Source of the DNA: Larimichthys crocea
Lineage: Eukaryota > Chordata > Actinopteri > Sciaenidae
DNA: 64,000 nt
Direction of reading: 5' to 3'
NCBI RefSeq assembly: GCF_000972845.2
Contig: NC_040016.1
Span: forward strand, 18,295,732 to 18,359,731
The notes beneath the pieces were generated by a model. The model did no database searches. It was given only the letters and a program-made list of their open reading frames with translations, and had not been told where the DNA came from. Every line of letters starts with the position of its first letter. Positions within the stretch are counted from its first letter, which is position 1. Made by a program: the position numbers and the translations under genes. Positions 1 to 13,150 of this stretch are shown piece by piece.

Positions 1-3000
1 ATAGACAAGGGAGGACATTGATGGATGTTTTTATTGTTTTGGCACATAAGGAGTAGTTGTACAAGTTGGACATGAAGTGTTAGAGGCTGAATGCTGCACC
101 CAAAGCCTTAAGACTCCTAACATGATGAACTCTGACCTAGCTTCATTAAATAAAGACTAAACTATGCCATTGAGACACTTGTGGAAGGGGGGAGAAAAGG
201 TACAGTACAATGGGAATATTGAACATGCTACAAAGCCCTGAAGAAAGGCAGGTGGGGGCTGGGAGGATTTGGGAGGAGCTTTATGGCAATTATAGCCATA
301 AAGTTAAGAAAGAAGGTGAATTGGGGCCAACTCTCAATAGCTTAAATTGCTGGACACAGTCATCAGTAACACCTTTTTGTCTGGCTCAGTGACTGCCCAG
401 TGTTTAGAGGGGGGGGACTGTTCAGAGAAGATCACACACACACTCTTATGGGATGAAAGAATCTCACATGACAATAAAATAAACGGTGGAGACACAGAGA
501 TTCGAGTCACGACGAGCTGACGCAGCCGGACAAAGTCACTGACTAAGTGTGTGGTTGTACTTTTGTGAAATCTATTTTATTTATTTTTTAAAAACAAAAT
601 CTAACTTGTGTTTCGGACGAATAAACATAGACTTCATATTATGATGATAATGTTTGAACGTGGATGAATTGTCTCTATAGTATTTCAGATGTCACTGAGT
701 TCACACAAGCCTCACTTGATTAAACCTTAACTTACTTTTATGGTTTAAACAATTTTAGATTTTCTTTGCCATCTTTATATTTTAAATCACTTGTTTTAGT
801 GGCTTTTTAAAAAAAAATATAAATATATATTGGATGCTGTCACAGAAAGAGGAAACACATTCTTGTTACATTCATCATCATCAGTGCCAGTAACGTTATT
901 TTTTGTCAATAGCAGCAGCCCTAAATTCTCTTATTAGTTGTATTAATATTGGTATTAACCTTTGTAACACAACAGCACAGTGTTTCATCTCTTCTGCTTC
1001 GTCTGTTAAAAATGATAGAAAGTTTTACTCTATGAAAGAAACTTTTCATTCAAGTTTTTATTTGGTTTCACCTCTTGCATAACTTGCAGTCATCAAACCA
1101 GTTTAAGTCCAGTTCGCTGCAGTGGTTTCAGTGTCTCTGCTCTCGTGTCCCGTGAATGACAGCTGTCACTCTTTTGTGCTCCCAGCATACCATCTGGTTT
1201 GAAGCTGACGATTGCTGGCTCTGCCGTAGTAGATGGTGATGATGAGGTGCAGTCCGGTGGGCCTGGCTGGACACTCCTCGCCTGCCTTGCCGGGGGCATG
1301 TTGCTGTACTATCCCACAGATCTGACAGGATACCTGGGGACAGGATGACCACCACCCCTAGCCTGGAGGATTTCCTTTCTAACAGTCAGGCCTGAAAAGG
1401 AAGCAACAAAGGTCTTAATTATACTCACGTCTGTACGTCATGTTGGTGTAGCAGGAGCTTTTCATTCTGATTAATTCAACATTATTTAAGATTCAGTAGT
1501 GTTTGAAGCTGTGTTGCTGGGATTCATTTCAAAATAAAGTTAAAGGGTTGACATAAACTGATAAATAACTTAAAGTATAACATAAAGTGATATTTCCACG
1601 TGCCACAAAGGAGCGGGGACTTAAAAAAGTTATGTTTAAGCATGATAAAATAAAGTTTACAAAAAATAACAGCACTATTGCAAACATACAAATGATAAAA
1701 GTGCTGAAGGAGTTTTAAAAATCGAGTCTTTCTCACAGTATTTTGTATCTTTGCCTCACAAGAGAGGGGATGTATTTACAGTAACATGCAATTATCTTAT
1801 TTAAACTCACGTGTAAAGTAAATTTAGATATTCTCAACACTAAACAATTACAATGCAAAATGCAAAACCCTCAAAAAGTGATCAAAGCTGAAAAAAATAC
1901 AAAAGTTTTAGGAAGATATCAGTGAAACCAACAAATCTCTCGTGCACAAGTGTCCAAAATGTGAGAAATGAATTCCCTCTGTGGTTCACGCAGGTACACA
2001 ACATCTTAATGATGACTGAAAACATGAAACACCAGCTTCTCCTCTGCCAATACACAGCAATCTGCACATTCCTTCCACTTATTTTGAATGCTCCTCACAG
2101 CAGTGTGTGATTACTTGAAAGTCAGTCGGACATCTCTCTTTTTGGCAACAACAGGAATCAGCCCGAGAGCGAAAAACAAAACCTTTTGTCCCACGCTGTC
2201 GTCCTGCAGCCCTGGTAATAATCCTAAATCTGCCTTGTTTTTGGAACAACATCTGCAATCTGTAGCACGACTATAACACGACTATATAACTGCATATTGA
2301 AACAAAGACAGTGAAGTTTCATTCATATCAGTGATGTTTTATGGTAAACAAATAAATGCAAAGACATAAATCAAACAAAAACAAAACAAACAAAAAAATA
2401 CATGATGCTCTTTTTCAGGGAGGTGAAACGTTGACATGGCAAAGCTGTCGGTTGAGTTGTTTCAGCTCAGGTTCAACGGGACGATATAATAAAAAATGGG
2501 AAGGTTATATGAGGACACAGCTGCACTCCCTCTCTAATGTGATAGGGCTGGACACACTGAAATATTCCAGGTCACTGATCAAACCTCCAAAAACACAACC
2601 CTCGATCAAGTCGGTCTTAAACCCCCTTCACACACATCCATATTTCATGTGCACGACGATGACAAAACAAACACATCCCTCATACACCTTGAGAAACAAC
2701 CTCACATTACACTGCAATGTGTATTTATTCTCTTTTTATATATATTACATGTATATTAATGAATTACTCTTCGCTGCCTGTCTAGTTTCAGGAAATTTGC
2801 ACAATTTAAGACACAATTTCTACACTGATTTACATAAAAGACCATCACAAATTTCAGAAAAGGTCATGAAGTTTAATTTTTCATTTACAGTAGCATTGAT
2901 GCATCTGTTTCTTTTATATGAATGAATGAATACAACCGCCTTAACTATATGAATGTGCCTTGCAGATAAATGTGCCTTTGCTCTCTAATGTCAGCGGTCA

Positions 3001-3122
3001 TCAGACCCTAAAAGTTCAAACACATTCTGAGAATGAGTTAAAAAGCTAGAGGAGGAAATTAAAGGTCCGTTTCTCACAGATAAAGTTCATAACTTGTTGT
3101 GTTTCGCAGGTCTTGCAGAGTG

Positions 3123-3153
<31 letters not shown>

Positions 3154-3480
3154 GGGCTAATGAAACATGGCAGCAAAAACAGCAATAACGAGTTGCCAAA
3201 TTATAGAAAACTCGGGGCAGAGATGCCGTCGGTTACAGTGCTGGCCAATAAAAAGGGGTTGTGGATTTCTTTGAGGCCTGAGCAGTCAGTGAAAGGCACT
3301 GTGGGGTCTCCATAGTTCACATGGCAAACTCTCAAACACCCACGGGGGGGTTGCCCTCCCTCCCTCCCCTGTCATGCCTTAACTGAGGCTAGTGTTGACA
3401 CAGTGCTGGCCAATCTAATTTTGATTGTCAGGAGCAAGGAATGGTGATCCTCCCCCCGCCCCCCTGAGATCATCAAGTTC
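1..3480. other. Gene-poor stretch, no gene recognised
   Basis: No exon chain or protein family could be recognised on either strand. The longest open frame (about 2356-2925, +) has low-complexity K/N-rich and aromatic-rich sequence and no family resemblance. A short open stretch at about 1178-1347 (+) follows an acceptor-like ctcccag and encodes a glycine-rich, then hydrophobic, tail ending in a stop; I do not recognise it. The tract is AT-rich and could be UTR-like or intergenic. Confidence 0.5.
3126..3156. repeat. Homopolymer junction poly(T)-poly(G)
   Basis: About 18 T run directly into about 13 G. Such tracts are prone to replication slippage and sequencing error, so the exact length is unreliable. 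Confidence 0.85.
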
Positions 3481-3539
3481 ATTTCTCTGGCTGCATAGGG
3501 ATTTTTTTCCTTTCGGCCCCCCCTCCATCTCCCCATCTC

Positions 3540-3850
3540 CCCACCACTAGAACAATATTCAGCCGTTCCTGGGCCTCTCAGAGTGAGCTCACTGGAGTTA
3601 ATCTCTCAGGCCTCTCTCCTCTCTATTGCTGCCTCTCTCTCACTCGCACTCTCTCCCTCTCTTTCTATTCAAAAAGCCATTCGAGAACGGCTTGAATTAG
3701 TGACAGTTATTATTCAGACTAATGAGTAAAATCTCAAAGGCAACAAAAGTGGACTGTGACATCGGCTATAACAGCATTCATAAATCATTCATTCTTGGCA
3801 AGAGGGATTTATTAATAAGTGGGTGACAAAATGTGATTTATAAAATTGTA
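3540..3850. promoter_or_regulatory. Candidate conserved non-coding element
   Basis: A complex, non-repetitive block without open frames follows a CT-rich segment. It contains homeodomain-like AT-rich words (ATTAGTGACAG, CAGACTAATGAG, TTTATTAATAAG) and stands out from the surrounding simple-sequence DNA. Calling it regulatory is inference from composition; no alignment was possible. Confidence 0.3.
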
Positions 3851-4008
3851 ATTATCGAACACACAACAGTGGGGGCGAGAAGGCCGCGGATATCTGCTGT
3901 GTGCAGGGTGACGTGCTTGGATGTAAATCTGTGAAATTTCACGACGCTTTCATTGTTTTCCCAGATTTGTACCATCAGAAAAGACAGATGGCCCTCTGCA
4001 CCTTTGTT

Positions 4009-4028
4009 TGTGTGTGTGTGTGTGTGTG

Positions 4029-4073
<45 letters not shown>
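4009..4073. repeat. (TG)n microsatellite
   Basis: Near-perfect TG dinucleotide array with one GC interruption near 4028. Open frames across it on either strand encode only Cys/Val or His/Thr repeats and are not genes. Confidence 0.95.
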
Positions 4074-4074
<1 letters not shown>

Positions 4075-4089
4075 ACATCTCAAAGACAG

Positions 4090-5590
4090 AAGGAGTGAAG
4101 AAGGTCAGGTTTATTGACAATATTATTTTACATTTGAATGTTATTTTCATTCAAAATAAAAACAATCTTTAAAATTAACTAAAGAAAAAAAATCATTGTT
4201 TTTATACTGAGTGATCTGCGAATTAAGATTCATTCATTATTCATGCATTTCCTGATAATTTAGTTCACCCCTTTCCATCATTTTAGACTTAAGTATGCAT
4301 GATGAGTTAATGCAAAAAAGGGTGACTTAATGTCTTTTGTGTGGCGGCAGAAAAGGGGAGTGGGGGGACTGCACAGTGACAACCTATGACATTTGGTGGA
4401 CACTTCTGTGAGTCATTGTAATCAAATTCAAGCAGTCGCAGACATTAAGACAGACATTAATTTTCTCAGTGAATTCCCAGCCAATGAGACGCGGGGACGG
4501 TCCAGCAGCTTTGTGGTGTAATTAAAACTGAGATGTAATAACAGAAAGGACAGAAAACCAGTTGAACTACCTAAATGATGAATTAAAAAAAAAACCTGCA
4601 TCAAAGCTAATGGAGATGATCCATCATAATGTTTGTAATTAAATGTTCTTAATTGACATATTTGTCTTGTTTTGCCACAGTTAACTCTCAGTGTCCTGTG
4701 AGGGGTTGCAGAGATAACTCGCAGGGATTGCTTCTGCACAACTTCAACTTCATGCAATTTAACATGTTGGCCAGATGGGGGCACTACAAGTAAAGGTCAA
4801 AGTTTAATTTGGTCTCAAACACTTGGCTTTTCATGCATGCACAGTTTGCATTCTGTCCTGACTTTATAACACAAATGTATAAATTCCTACTGTGACAACT
4901 CAAATATTCAGACAGCAATCCTTGAACATTTCCTGGACACAAGAGTAAGTCATCTGAAATTGTTGTTTGTGTTTGATTAATCAGTTGAAAACGTCAGAAA
5001 AGTCAGAGTCGGTGCATAATAATAACTATCTGTGGTATCAACCAACAACTAATAACCTAAAATAGCTCGAGCGTGAGAATTATGTCAGTGAAAAAACATT
5101 TTTTTAGCTCAGTTTTACAAGTTTACCAAACAGGGGAAAAAAGCTTTGGTGTTTGAAAGTTTGATCTGTGCAAACTCTATAAAAAATAATGGTTTACACA
5201 CAATTAAATGTATGCACATGATGTTCTTTAAGCTCAAATGTTTTTAAAAAATCAGCTGCACTTGGGCCGTGAGCACAACTGCAGCTTGTCAGGAGCGATC
5301 TTGACATTACAGAAAACAATTTCAAATCGAAAGATCAAAGGTGAAAGGTCAGAATTATTCTGTCAGGGGGTGCTGGGTTCACTGAGGAGGGGGGTTCACT
5401 GACCAAACCAGAGCTCCCACCTTTAAAAAAAACAAAAGAAAAACAAAGATTGAGATGTACATTTATATCTCTTTACAAAAAACAATTACACACAACTCCT
5501 TTGTGGTTAAAGAAATGCATATTTAAAAAAAACAGAGACATGGTGACAGTTTAAGAGGGGGGATGTGTTTCGGCGTAGATGCGTGATTTG
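4090..5590. other. Non-coding stretch, nothing recognised
   Basis: AT-rich unique-looking sequence. I see no splice-flanked coding segment, RNA gene or known repeat. Confidence 0.5.
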
Positions 5591-5599
5591 CAAGCTGTC

Positions 5600-5960
5600 A
5601 GATGACGGCCTTGCAGATGAAGAGCAGTAGACCCCCATTCTCTGTCCGGTGTTCGGTGCTCCCCCACCCCCTCGCTCAAACGCTTCTCCATACCCCATGG
5701 GAGGAGGTCTGTTGCGCTGTGGCCACACTAAATCAACATCGTCCTAATGAGGTGTCACACTTGACCCCCAGCAGCCTCAGACCCTCACATGGGTGTCAGA
5801 GCCACAATGAGCAACCCTCCATCTCCAGCGCCTGGCTGACACATTTTGATTCATGAGAGAGCCTGGGCCCTGTCAGGTCAAAATTACCCCTATCAAAATG
5901 CCACCATCAACACATTCATCAACCCTACCTCTGAATCCGCCCTTTTTTTTCTCCCTTTCT
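5600..5960. promoter_or_regulatory. Candidate conserved non-coding element
   Basis: A higher-complexity block with the word CCTAATGAGGTGTCACACTT near 5742 (a T-box-like AGGTGTCA half site) and AGGTCA near 5875 (a nuclear-receptor half site). No coding frame makes sense. The regulatory role is inferred only from composition and word content. Confidence 0.25.
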
Positions 5961-8900
5961 CTTAAAAAAATCCATCTCCAAAAATCAACAACACTTCTCC
6001 TGCGCTCGTGCTCTTCATGTGTGCATTACGCCTCAGCACATTTGCACACAATCATACCTCTGAACACCTTACGCACAAACGCATGTTCTCGCTGATTACC
6101 TCGTACTGCATCTAGAAGTGATACGCCTGTCTGTCATTTGGTCAGTGTCCAACCTTCTGCTCCTAATGGCTCTCTGAGTGATGAACTCAGTGTCCCCCAG
6201 GTGTTTGTGAGGCTGTCGTCTGACCTTCTGACCCAAAACACTCACTAATGTGAACAGGTCCTCACAGCTAATAACAAAGCTGGAGAACCAAATCTGTGTG
6301 GCCTGATCGAGTGAGTCAAAACAGAGCGAGAGAGGCGAGGAGTGCTTACTCATAGCAGGAGGTGAGACACGTTATCTTCGTCTGTGCTGCCAGTTTAATC
6401 AGCTCATCGTGCCCAAGATACTAAGTGAGAGGTTGAGATACAGGGCGCGCTGATAAATTCAGAAAATACACATCCGGCTTCTTCTACTCGAAACTACTAA
6501 GAACAGGACTGACTTCAGAGGGAACGTGACCGCTCTTCTTCCCCCGGAGATCATCTCCCTCATTGTGAACCCAGCTGAGGCTTCCTGGGATCACTCCGGG
6601 ACAAGATCATCTCCCGCCTAATCAACTCAGCACCCGGCAGCAGCAGCAGCAGATGTCCTTCTCGATTCAAATGCGGAAGATCAATGTCAACAACAGATCC
6701 TTAAGCCCCGCTCTGTAAGATCAATAATCAAAAGCCTTGTCACATCTTTCGTTACAGTTTGGTACAACCTTGTTCTTCGCTTTACAAGGACAAGCTATAA
6801 CATGGTGGCCCCTTGCTGAGAAGATCATTTACTGTCAGCTGACATTCAACTCTGCCCACTGAGGCAGCCATCTGCTCCAAAAACTTTCCCCTGGGAGACA
6901 AGGGCAGTCCAGTATGACCAGTATATCCATCAACTGACTGGTCTAAGTCTTCAGCCCCTACAAATTCCCATGATCTCACTGTCATTATCATCCAAAATGA
7001 GGACGTGAGAACTGTCAGTATTTATTACTTCAGCTATCAACTATCTTCATGCAGTGTTATAAATCATTATTCACACTTACATGGGTGTCTGTAAGGAATG
7101 GTTTCAGATTCAGTTTCATTTCTGGGACAAAAAAAAAAAACACAAAGAAAATATATATTCACATCATAAGAGCACCAACAAAGACAATGCAACGATATTA
7201 TTTATTGCTGAATGTACAATACGTGTCCGATGAAGCTCGTTATGAATGGGACATAAACTGGAGTTCGTGTAAAGTGTTAATTAAAAGTAATAAAACTGTA
7301 AGATGTTACGACCCGACACCAATAACGTTAATGTAGCAAAGCAAACGTCTCTCGTGCCTCATTAGTTTCCAGATTTAAGTAGATGATTGTAATGACATGA
7401 TAATTAAGCCAATATAGCGTTTATTACACTATTGATTGTTATGGCATTTGAAAACAGACTGTCTAGATTCAAGGGTGCGTTGCATGCTGTGAGTGTTTAA
7501 TGGTTAAACCTGAATAAAGTATGTTTTGTTTAATGACTTTTTTTTTTTTGTTGTTGAAAAATGTATCTACATCTGAGTCGGGTATGTAACTGTGGTGAGA
7601 GATTACAAATGTCTACATGGAGGCCAAAGATCTTCACCATCAGTGGCTGTGGTTAAGACTGACATTCAGCTGAGCTAGGTAAAAGTTTAAGCACATTTGC
7701 AAAAATCCAACAAGCTGCATAAAACTAAAATATGTATTTATTACAACAGGTTATCACTTTGTTTCTTTAAAAATCTGTAACGTGACTTTTTTCTATCTGC
7801 AAGACCAGAAATTAATGTAATTAAAGTAATTATCGACTACAGGGGGCAGATTTAAGTTGCTTTTTGTTGTTCTTTGGAAAAGAGAAGTTATTGCTGATCG
7901 TAGTTCATAAAATCATATGATGCATTTTCAGTTCATCAGCTTCTGTTTTGTGGTCTTTCACACGCCATGCGATCAGCTGCCATCCATGCTTCCGCAATAA
8001 TGATTTTCTTACTTAATAATTTAACCGTCACACGTCTCCCTCCCTCCCGACACAAATCTGATCCAGCTGCTGAGTAACTGGCCAACAGGCTTCTCCTGTC
8101 TCCTCTCTCGAAGCGGCTCATTAAAGGTCCTGTGCACTCAACAGCAGCTGAAACATGATTCCTCTCTGAGTAGTGTTTACTAAATGCTTTAAGATGGGAA
8201 GATAACCCGCACTCAGAAAGACACATTCTGACTGGAAGCTTTTGGTTTGTAGAAAAAGAAATAGAAACAAGGAGGGGGAAAAAAACTGCTTAAATGATAT
8301 GAAAACTGAAACTTAAAATGTTTGTCCTGCTCCACAGTTTATATATATAAGGAGTGTTTGGATTATATGTCAGTCAGACATTGTTTTGCTGAGCTCCACT
8401 CATTTCTGTATCATCCTTGTGATCTTTCATCACTTTTACACCACATCTTCAAAGGTTACTGTCCTGAAAAACAAGTTGATCAGACTCACCGCAAGCATGC
8501 TTTCAGTTGCCTCCCCGAGATGTGTTTTGCAATGATGAACTTGTTATGTTCAAAGCTTTTACCTCTGTATAAAGTGAAATGTACACCAAAAAGGCTATGG
8601 TGCATGCACGAGATCAAAAGCTGCCAATGTGTCGATGCCCCAATTTTAAAGGGGCCTCCAAAAGCAGGGCAAAATGTTTAGAGGTGAAAGACACCAAACA
8701 TAAAAATAAGTAGGGATGTTCGGCTTTGTGATGATATGTACCTTAAACATGTAAATTAACAAATAAATTGCTTTCAGTCATGTGAAGCATGCGGTTAGGC
8801 AGTCACTTGTGCTTGTTGACATTTAAAAGAAATATTAATCAGTAAGATTTAGTTATGACTTGAATGAGTCTGTCACTACTCTAGATACCGTGTACTGAAA

Positions 8901-9200
8901 AGAATAACAAAAAAGTTCCACTTTAATAAAGTTTAGTAAATTAAAAAAATGACTATTTTGCATTTAAAATGTATAATTCTCAGCCAAAGTTCTTAGAGCT
9001 ACAGGCACTGCATTTCTAACTTTGTAAAATGAATTTTATATCGTCATATTTGGCTTTGCATACTTTTTGAGTCAAGAACATTGAACTGAGAGCTAAAACT
9101 ACCACTCCAGCATTCAGAACTAAGGTGGGTTGAACTGCTTTCATCAATCATTTTCATAGTGCATACACATTTTTCTGTCTCAGTGTGCCATCTGATTAAA
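5960..9200. other. Non-coding stretch, nothing recognised
   Basis: No gene, RNA gene or clear mobile element could be recognised. A short CAG run occurs at about 6638. Open frames here are short and lack family resemblance. Confidence 0.5.
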
Positions 9201-9213
9201 ACTGTTGCCACCA

Positions 9214-9745
9214 TTGCTGCTGCTGCTGCTGCTGCTGCTACCACCAGCACTAACTGTGACCACTGCAAACACATAGTACACCCTGGCAACCATGAAACAC
9301 TCCCTAGCATCCACCCAGAATAACCCAGGCAATCATCCAAAAACCTTTAACTCCCCCGAAACACCACCACAAACAACAGCAGTCAACTCGTAACACCCTA
9401 AAAAACAACAGCATCACCCTGATGAGACAACAACCAGTTAGCAAGCTGTGTCTGAAGAATCCCTCGATGCATTTATAGATGTGAAAATGTGATGTGTCAG
9501 CTGTGATGCTGCAAATGATGATGATAAGTAGTGTTTGAAATTTAGTGAATTGTTAACCAAGGGAGTTATTTCAGCCACAGCGTAAGTAACCACCTATGAA
9601 ACCCTAGCAACTGCAACAAACATCTCAGCAACAATGCATCTAACAGCGTCTACTAAAATCCTGGCAGCAACTGAGTAACACGGTAGCCGCCACCACCACC
9701 ACCTAGGAATACCTTAATAACCATGCAGCAACACCTAGATATAAT
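9214..9745. repeat. (GCT)n array and degenerate CCTAGCAACC minisatellite-like repeat
   Basis: A perfect GCT trinucleotide array at 9214-9239 is followed by two stretches (about 9240-9420 and 9580-9745) built from decayed versions of a short word resembling CCTAGCAACCACC. This word family is scattered in teleost genomes. The part between (about 9420-9580) is unique-looking. Confidence 0.6.
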
Positions 9746-10235
9746 GTGATCAATCACCTAGCAGATCAAAGTTTTTGGAGTTTTATTCAACATGTTTTGG
9801 GGTTTCTTTTTTGGTGTTCACTGATTGATATGTTGCTTGGCTGGCCTGGGTCATGCGCTCAAACAGCAGTGATAAAAGTGGGCTTACTTGTTTTTTATCC
9901 TCAAATGGGCAAGTTGTATATGCATAAACTGATTATTGATTTTTAACTACTACTACTATGTCATGGGCATTCAGATGTCACTCAAATGTATCGGATCATG
10001 TATGAAGGGGAAATCAGAAAGCGCGTTAAAATTGTGTTTTGTTTTTTTAACAAAAGGAAGTGATTAAAAGCCCCTGACCACTTAAAATGACACATAATGG
10101 AGAGCTAAGGCTGTGCAATCTTTTGTGTTAAAGGAACTTTTGATTTAGTTAAACAGCTAAAACAAGAACCTTTCACATCCAAACAATGGACTCCTTTTCT
10201 GAAACGTAGCACTCGACAAGTAAGGAGCAAATTGT

Positions 10236-10266
10236 ACATGTGTGTGTGGTGTGTGTGTGTGTGTGC
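10236..10266. repeat. (GT)n microsatellite
   Basis: Short interrupted GT array followed by alternating purine-pyrimidine sequence to about 10300. Confidence 0.85.
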
Positions 10267-10439
10267 ATGTGTATACAAGTGCGCACGTGTGTGCATGTGA
10301 CCTACATCTAACAATCACCCTGACGCATACCACCCTTTCTCTCCTCAAATAAAAACAGAGTAAAAGGAAAAGAGAAATCATCCACTGTTGAAGTATTTTA
10401 CGAGATCCTCCTCTCCACAGAAAAAGGACTAAGTATCCA

Positions 10440-10700
10440 TGGGAATCTTAGCACGTTAGGGAGGCCTTTCTCCCTTCCTCTCATCCGCTCTCCCCCGCTG
10501 CACCCATGGACCAATGCAATTGTTTATTTTCTCCTATTGAGGCTGCTCCATTCACTGGCTCTCACATTTACTCTGCTCAATTGGAGTGAGACAGCACTTA
10601 TTCGAGGAGAGGAATGTAGCGTTCCACTGACAGAGCAGCAAGAATGCAGAAGAAATAATTAAAACTTTTTAAAGGAAAAGGTACAGCTGAGCATGAGGGA
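10440..10700. promoter_or_regulatory. Candidate conserved non-coding element
   Basis: Complex sequence with CCAATGCAATTGTTTATTTT near 10511 (CCAAT, forkhead-like TGTTTATTT) and a balanced base composition unlike the AT-rich flanks. It has no plausible reading frame. Regulatory function is inference. Confidence 0.3.
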
Positions 10701-10929
10701 GAACGTCGTCAAACCAAACAATGCCAACTGACAGGATTTTCTGCCGTGATGAGTATATCCACACATCACCTTGACACTACAAAGCAAAGGAGTGTTTGAA
10801 TAACGCACAATGCTAGAAAGTGGAGCAGGGATACTATAAGGAGGTCATTCATTTGCGGTGCTTTCTTAACTGAAACTCTCTGCAGAACAATGAAGTGTTC
10901 TCCGGCCTCTTGTAAGATGGGGCTTGTCC

Positions 10930-11150
10930 TCCAACCTCTCTCCTCCTGGGCCCGGCACAATAGCTGCGAGCTGGACCACGGAGTTCATTTCTCCTGAGAT
11001 CTATTCTGTCTTGAGGAGGTAGTCGTAATGACAGTTTCCTTCTTTATAACAATGGCCAAGGTTGCCAGCCCCTTCTCTGTCCTGTCAGTCTCTGTTGTCT
11101 TCTTCTACAATGAACTTGGGTCAATACAACAATCAATAAATGATGTATGA
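10930..11150. promoter_or_regulatory. Candidate conserved non-coding element
   Basis: A second complex block close to the previous one, with a SOX-like ACAATGG next to CCAAGG near 11049 and an AT-rich end (CAATAAATGATG). No coding potential is seen. Whether the two blocks are one element cannot be told from the sequence. Confidence 0.25.
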
Positions 11151-11159
11151 ATTGACATC

Positions 11160-12590
11160 GAGTCAGATTGAGTCAGATCTTGCCATCCAGCCTGACAGCA
11201 GTACAGTATTTGGTAAAAAGATGAGCTGCTGATGCATAGTGTAGCTGTGGCAAGCAGTTTCAAGTCGCTTTATCTTGGTTGGGATTTTTACAGAGCATGT
11301 CAGCTCTATGTGTACGCCACATTATCACATAACATCATGCTGCCTCCGAACATGAACATCGAAACCTCAAACCTAATGCAGATGAAAAACCATTTCAGGT
11401 TTGCCTACTTAGCAATAACAGTCAGCACAGTCAGGCAAATAAACAGAGGACGGATTCCTCTAACGCGATAGATGTTGTGTGTGCGGAATAGACCAAAAAA
11501 AAAAACAATAATACAATTAAGCTTTAGAGAAACAGACAAGTTAGAGGAATAACCCCTGACTCATTGTGCGTGACAGAAATCAGTTTGCTGTCTAATTATT
11601 GGCTCCAATCATATTTTCTGCAGTTCAAATCACCAAACTAACTGTGGAAAGTGTGCGTAAATGCAAAGAGAGAACAGTCTGTCTGTTTCAGTCGAGCTGC
11701 TAAAAGGGAACAAGACAGTGGTTGTTTGTCTATGATCAGCTCTCATGGAGTCAATGACACGTAAAAGTTACTGAAGACATGTGACATGGACGCTGGCTGA
11801 ACCTTGCATATTATGCATCTTTACTTAAGTTTGAAAAGTGAAGCGGAAGCAATCATTGCTGTGTGTTTGCTTAGTGCAGATCTGTCACTGTGTGTATGTT
11901 TTAAATGTGACCTGTCAAACGACAGCAGATGAAGACTGGCTGTAAGATAACTCAAATAACAACATTATGTTAATATTGTATAAATAAATAAACATAAAAC
12001 CCTGTAAAATGCGTACTGCCCTGTTATGATGAATGTAACTTGAAGATTGAAGTCCAAAGTGATTAGACTGATCAGTGAGGCAGCAACTAATTTATCAAAT
12101 TATGCAACCTCAAAAAATGAATTTAATTTAGTTTAACACTACCGCACCTGATATAAAGGCAAGATGATGTAAGAATTGTAAGAGGAGCTTTTCATTCCAG
12201 TACAGGCGAGATGTGCAGAATATATCGGTAGAAAGCTGTTCAGAACCTGTATGAACTGAATTTGGAAAAGAGAATAAATGGATGGGTAGGTAGAGGAAAT
12301 ATTTAAAAATGAATAGTTTGTAAATTGAGTCAGCTCTGCCTGCTTCTTCCTGACTTGAAGCAAAAATGTTTACACTCATAAAAAGGACGTTTTCAGCAAA
12401 GCAAAAGCTTTCTTTAGCCTGTCAGTGAGATCAGTGATATTTTGCTTCAGAACCACAATCAAGTCTGAATTTAGGCAGGTCACCACGTATAAGGCAGTCT
12501 TACCTGCCCCCTACTGGTCAAACACATCTAATACACTGTGAGACAAGAAAGAAAGACACTAATACAATAATAACCATGCTCATAACCACC
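11160..12590. other. Non-coding stretch, nothing recognised
   Basis: AT-rich sequence without recognised genes or repeats. Confidence 0.5.
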
Positions 12591-12593
12591 ACT

Positions 12594-12717
12594 TGCATAA
12601 CCCTAACCAAAACCCTAACCAAATTTAACCCAAAGATTCCAACAACACAGATTTTGTCCCCACAAGTTGTCCCCAATCAACCGTTTTTTTAGTCTGAAAG
12701 GTCAGACCACACTGCTC

Positions 12718-12785
<68 letters not shown>
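12594..12785. repeat. Telomere-like words plus (CA)n microsatellite
   Basis: Imperfect AACCCTAACC words at about 12599-12630, the phrase TTTGTCCCCACAAGTTGTCC, then a CA array at about 12716-12782. This combination is a common dispersed fish repeat neighbourhood, not a telomere. Confidence 0.7.
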
Positions 12786-12867
12786 CATCTTGGAAAATGT
12801 TTCAGCATTTAAAGTTTTTTTTACAACACAGGATTTATGAACAGCTGTAGAACAGCTTTGAAATAGT

Positions 12868-13150
12868 GTCCAGTAATAGAAAGTAACTAAGTACATTTAC
12901 TCAACTACTGTATTTAAATACATTTTTTGAAGTACTTGTACTGGACTACTGATATTTCCATTTTCTGCTGCTTTATACTTCTTCTCCACCTCAATTCAGA
13001 GGCAAATATTGTATTGTTGCGCCCTTCAGTTACTAATTACTCTGCAGGTCGCATTAATAATGCAAAATATAATCAACATATAAATTTGAATGTATTATTA
13101 ATTACTATGGATGACGATTCTTCAGTGGAAACCATAAGCTATAATATGTA
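12868..13150 (+). repeat. Dispersed teleost repeat (TAACTAAGTACATTTACTC family)
   Basis: The segment opens with TAACTAAGTACATTTACTCA and continues with GTACTTGTACTGGACTACTG and TTTCTGCTGCTTTATACTTC. This order of words is shared by a very abundant interspersed repeat in fish genomes. It lies a few hundred bases upstream of the GPR25 coding exon. The repeat class is not certain. Confidence 0.65.

Noticed and set aside
370..560. Possible LTR: G-rich tract followed by TGTTCAGAG and later AATAAA
   Set aside because: A purine run before TG looked like a polypurine tract and LTR start, but no second LTR, primer-binding site or pol frame could be found in the window.
2356..2925. 189-codon open frame on + strand
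   Set aside because: Low-complexity N-terminus, no domain or family resemblance, no splice or promoter context; judged a chance frame in AT-rich DNA.
3838..4150. His/Thr and Cys/Val repeat frames
   Set aside because: Microsatellite translation only.
8322..8681. 119-codon open frame on + strand
   Set aside because: Cys-rich but without a recognisable pattern, signal peptide or neighbours; probably chance.
12594..12630. AACCCTAACC words as interstitial telomere
   Set aside because: Too few and too imperfect; they belong to a common dispersed repeat beside a CA array.
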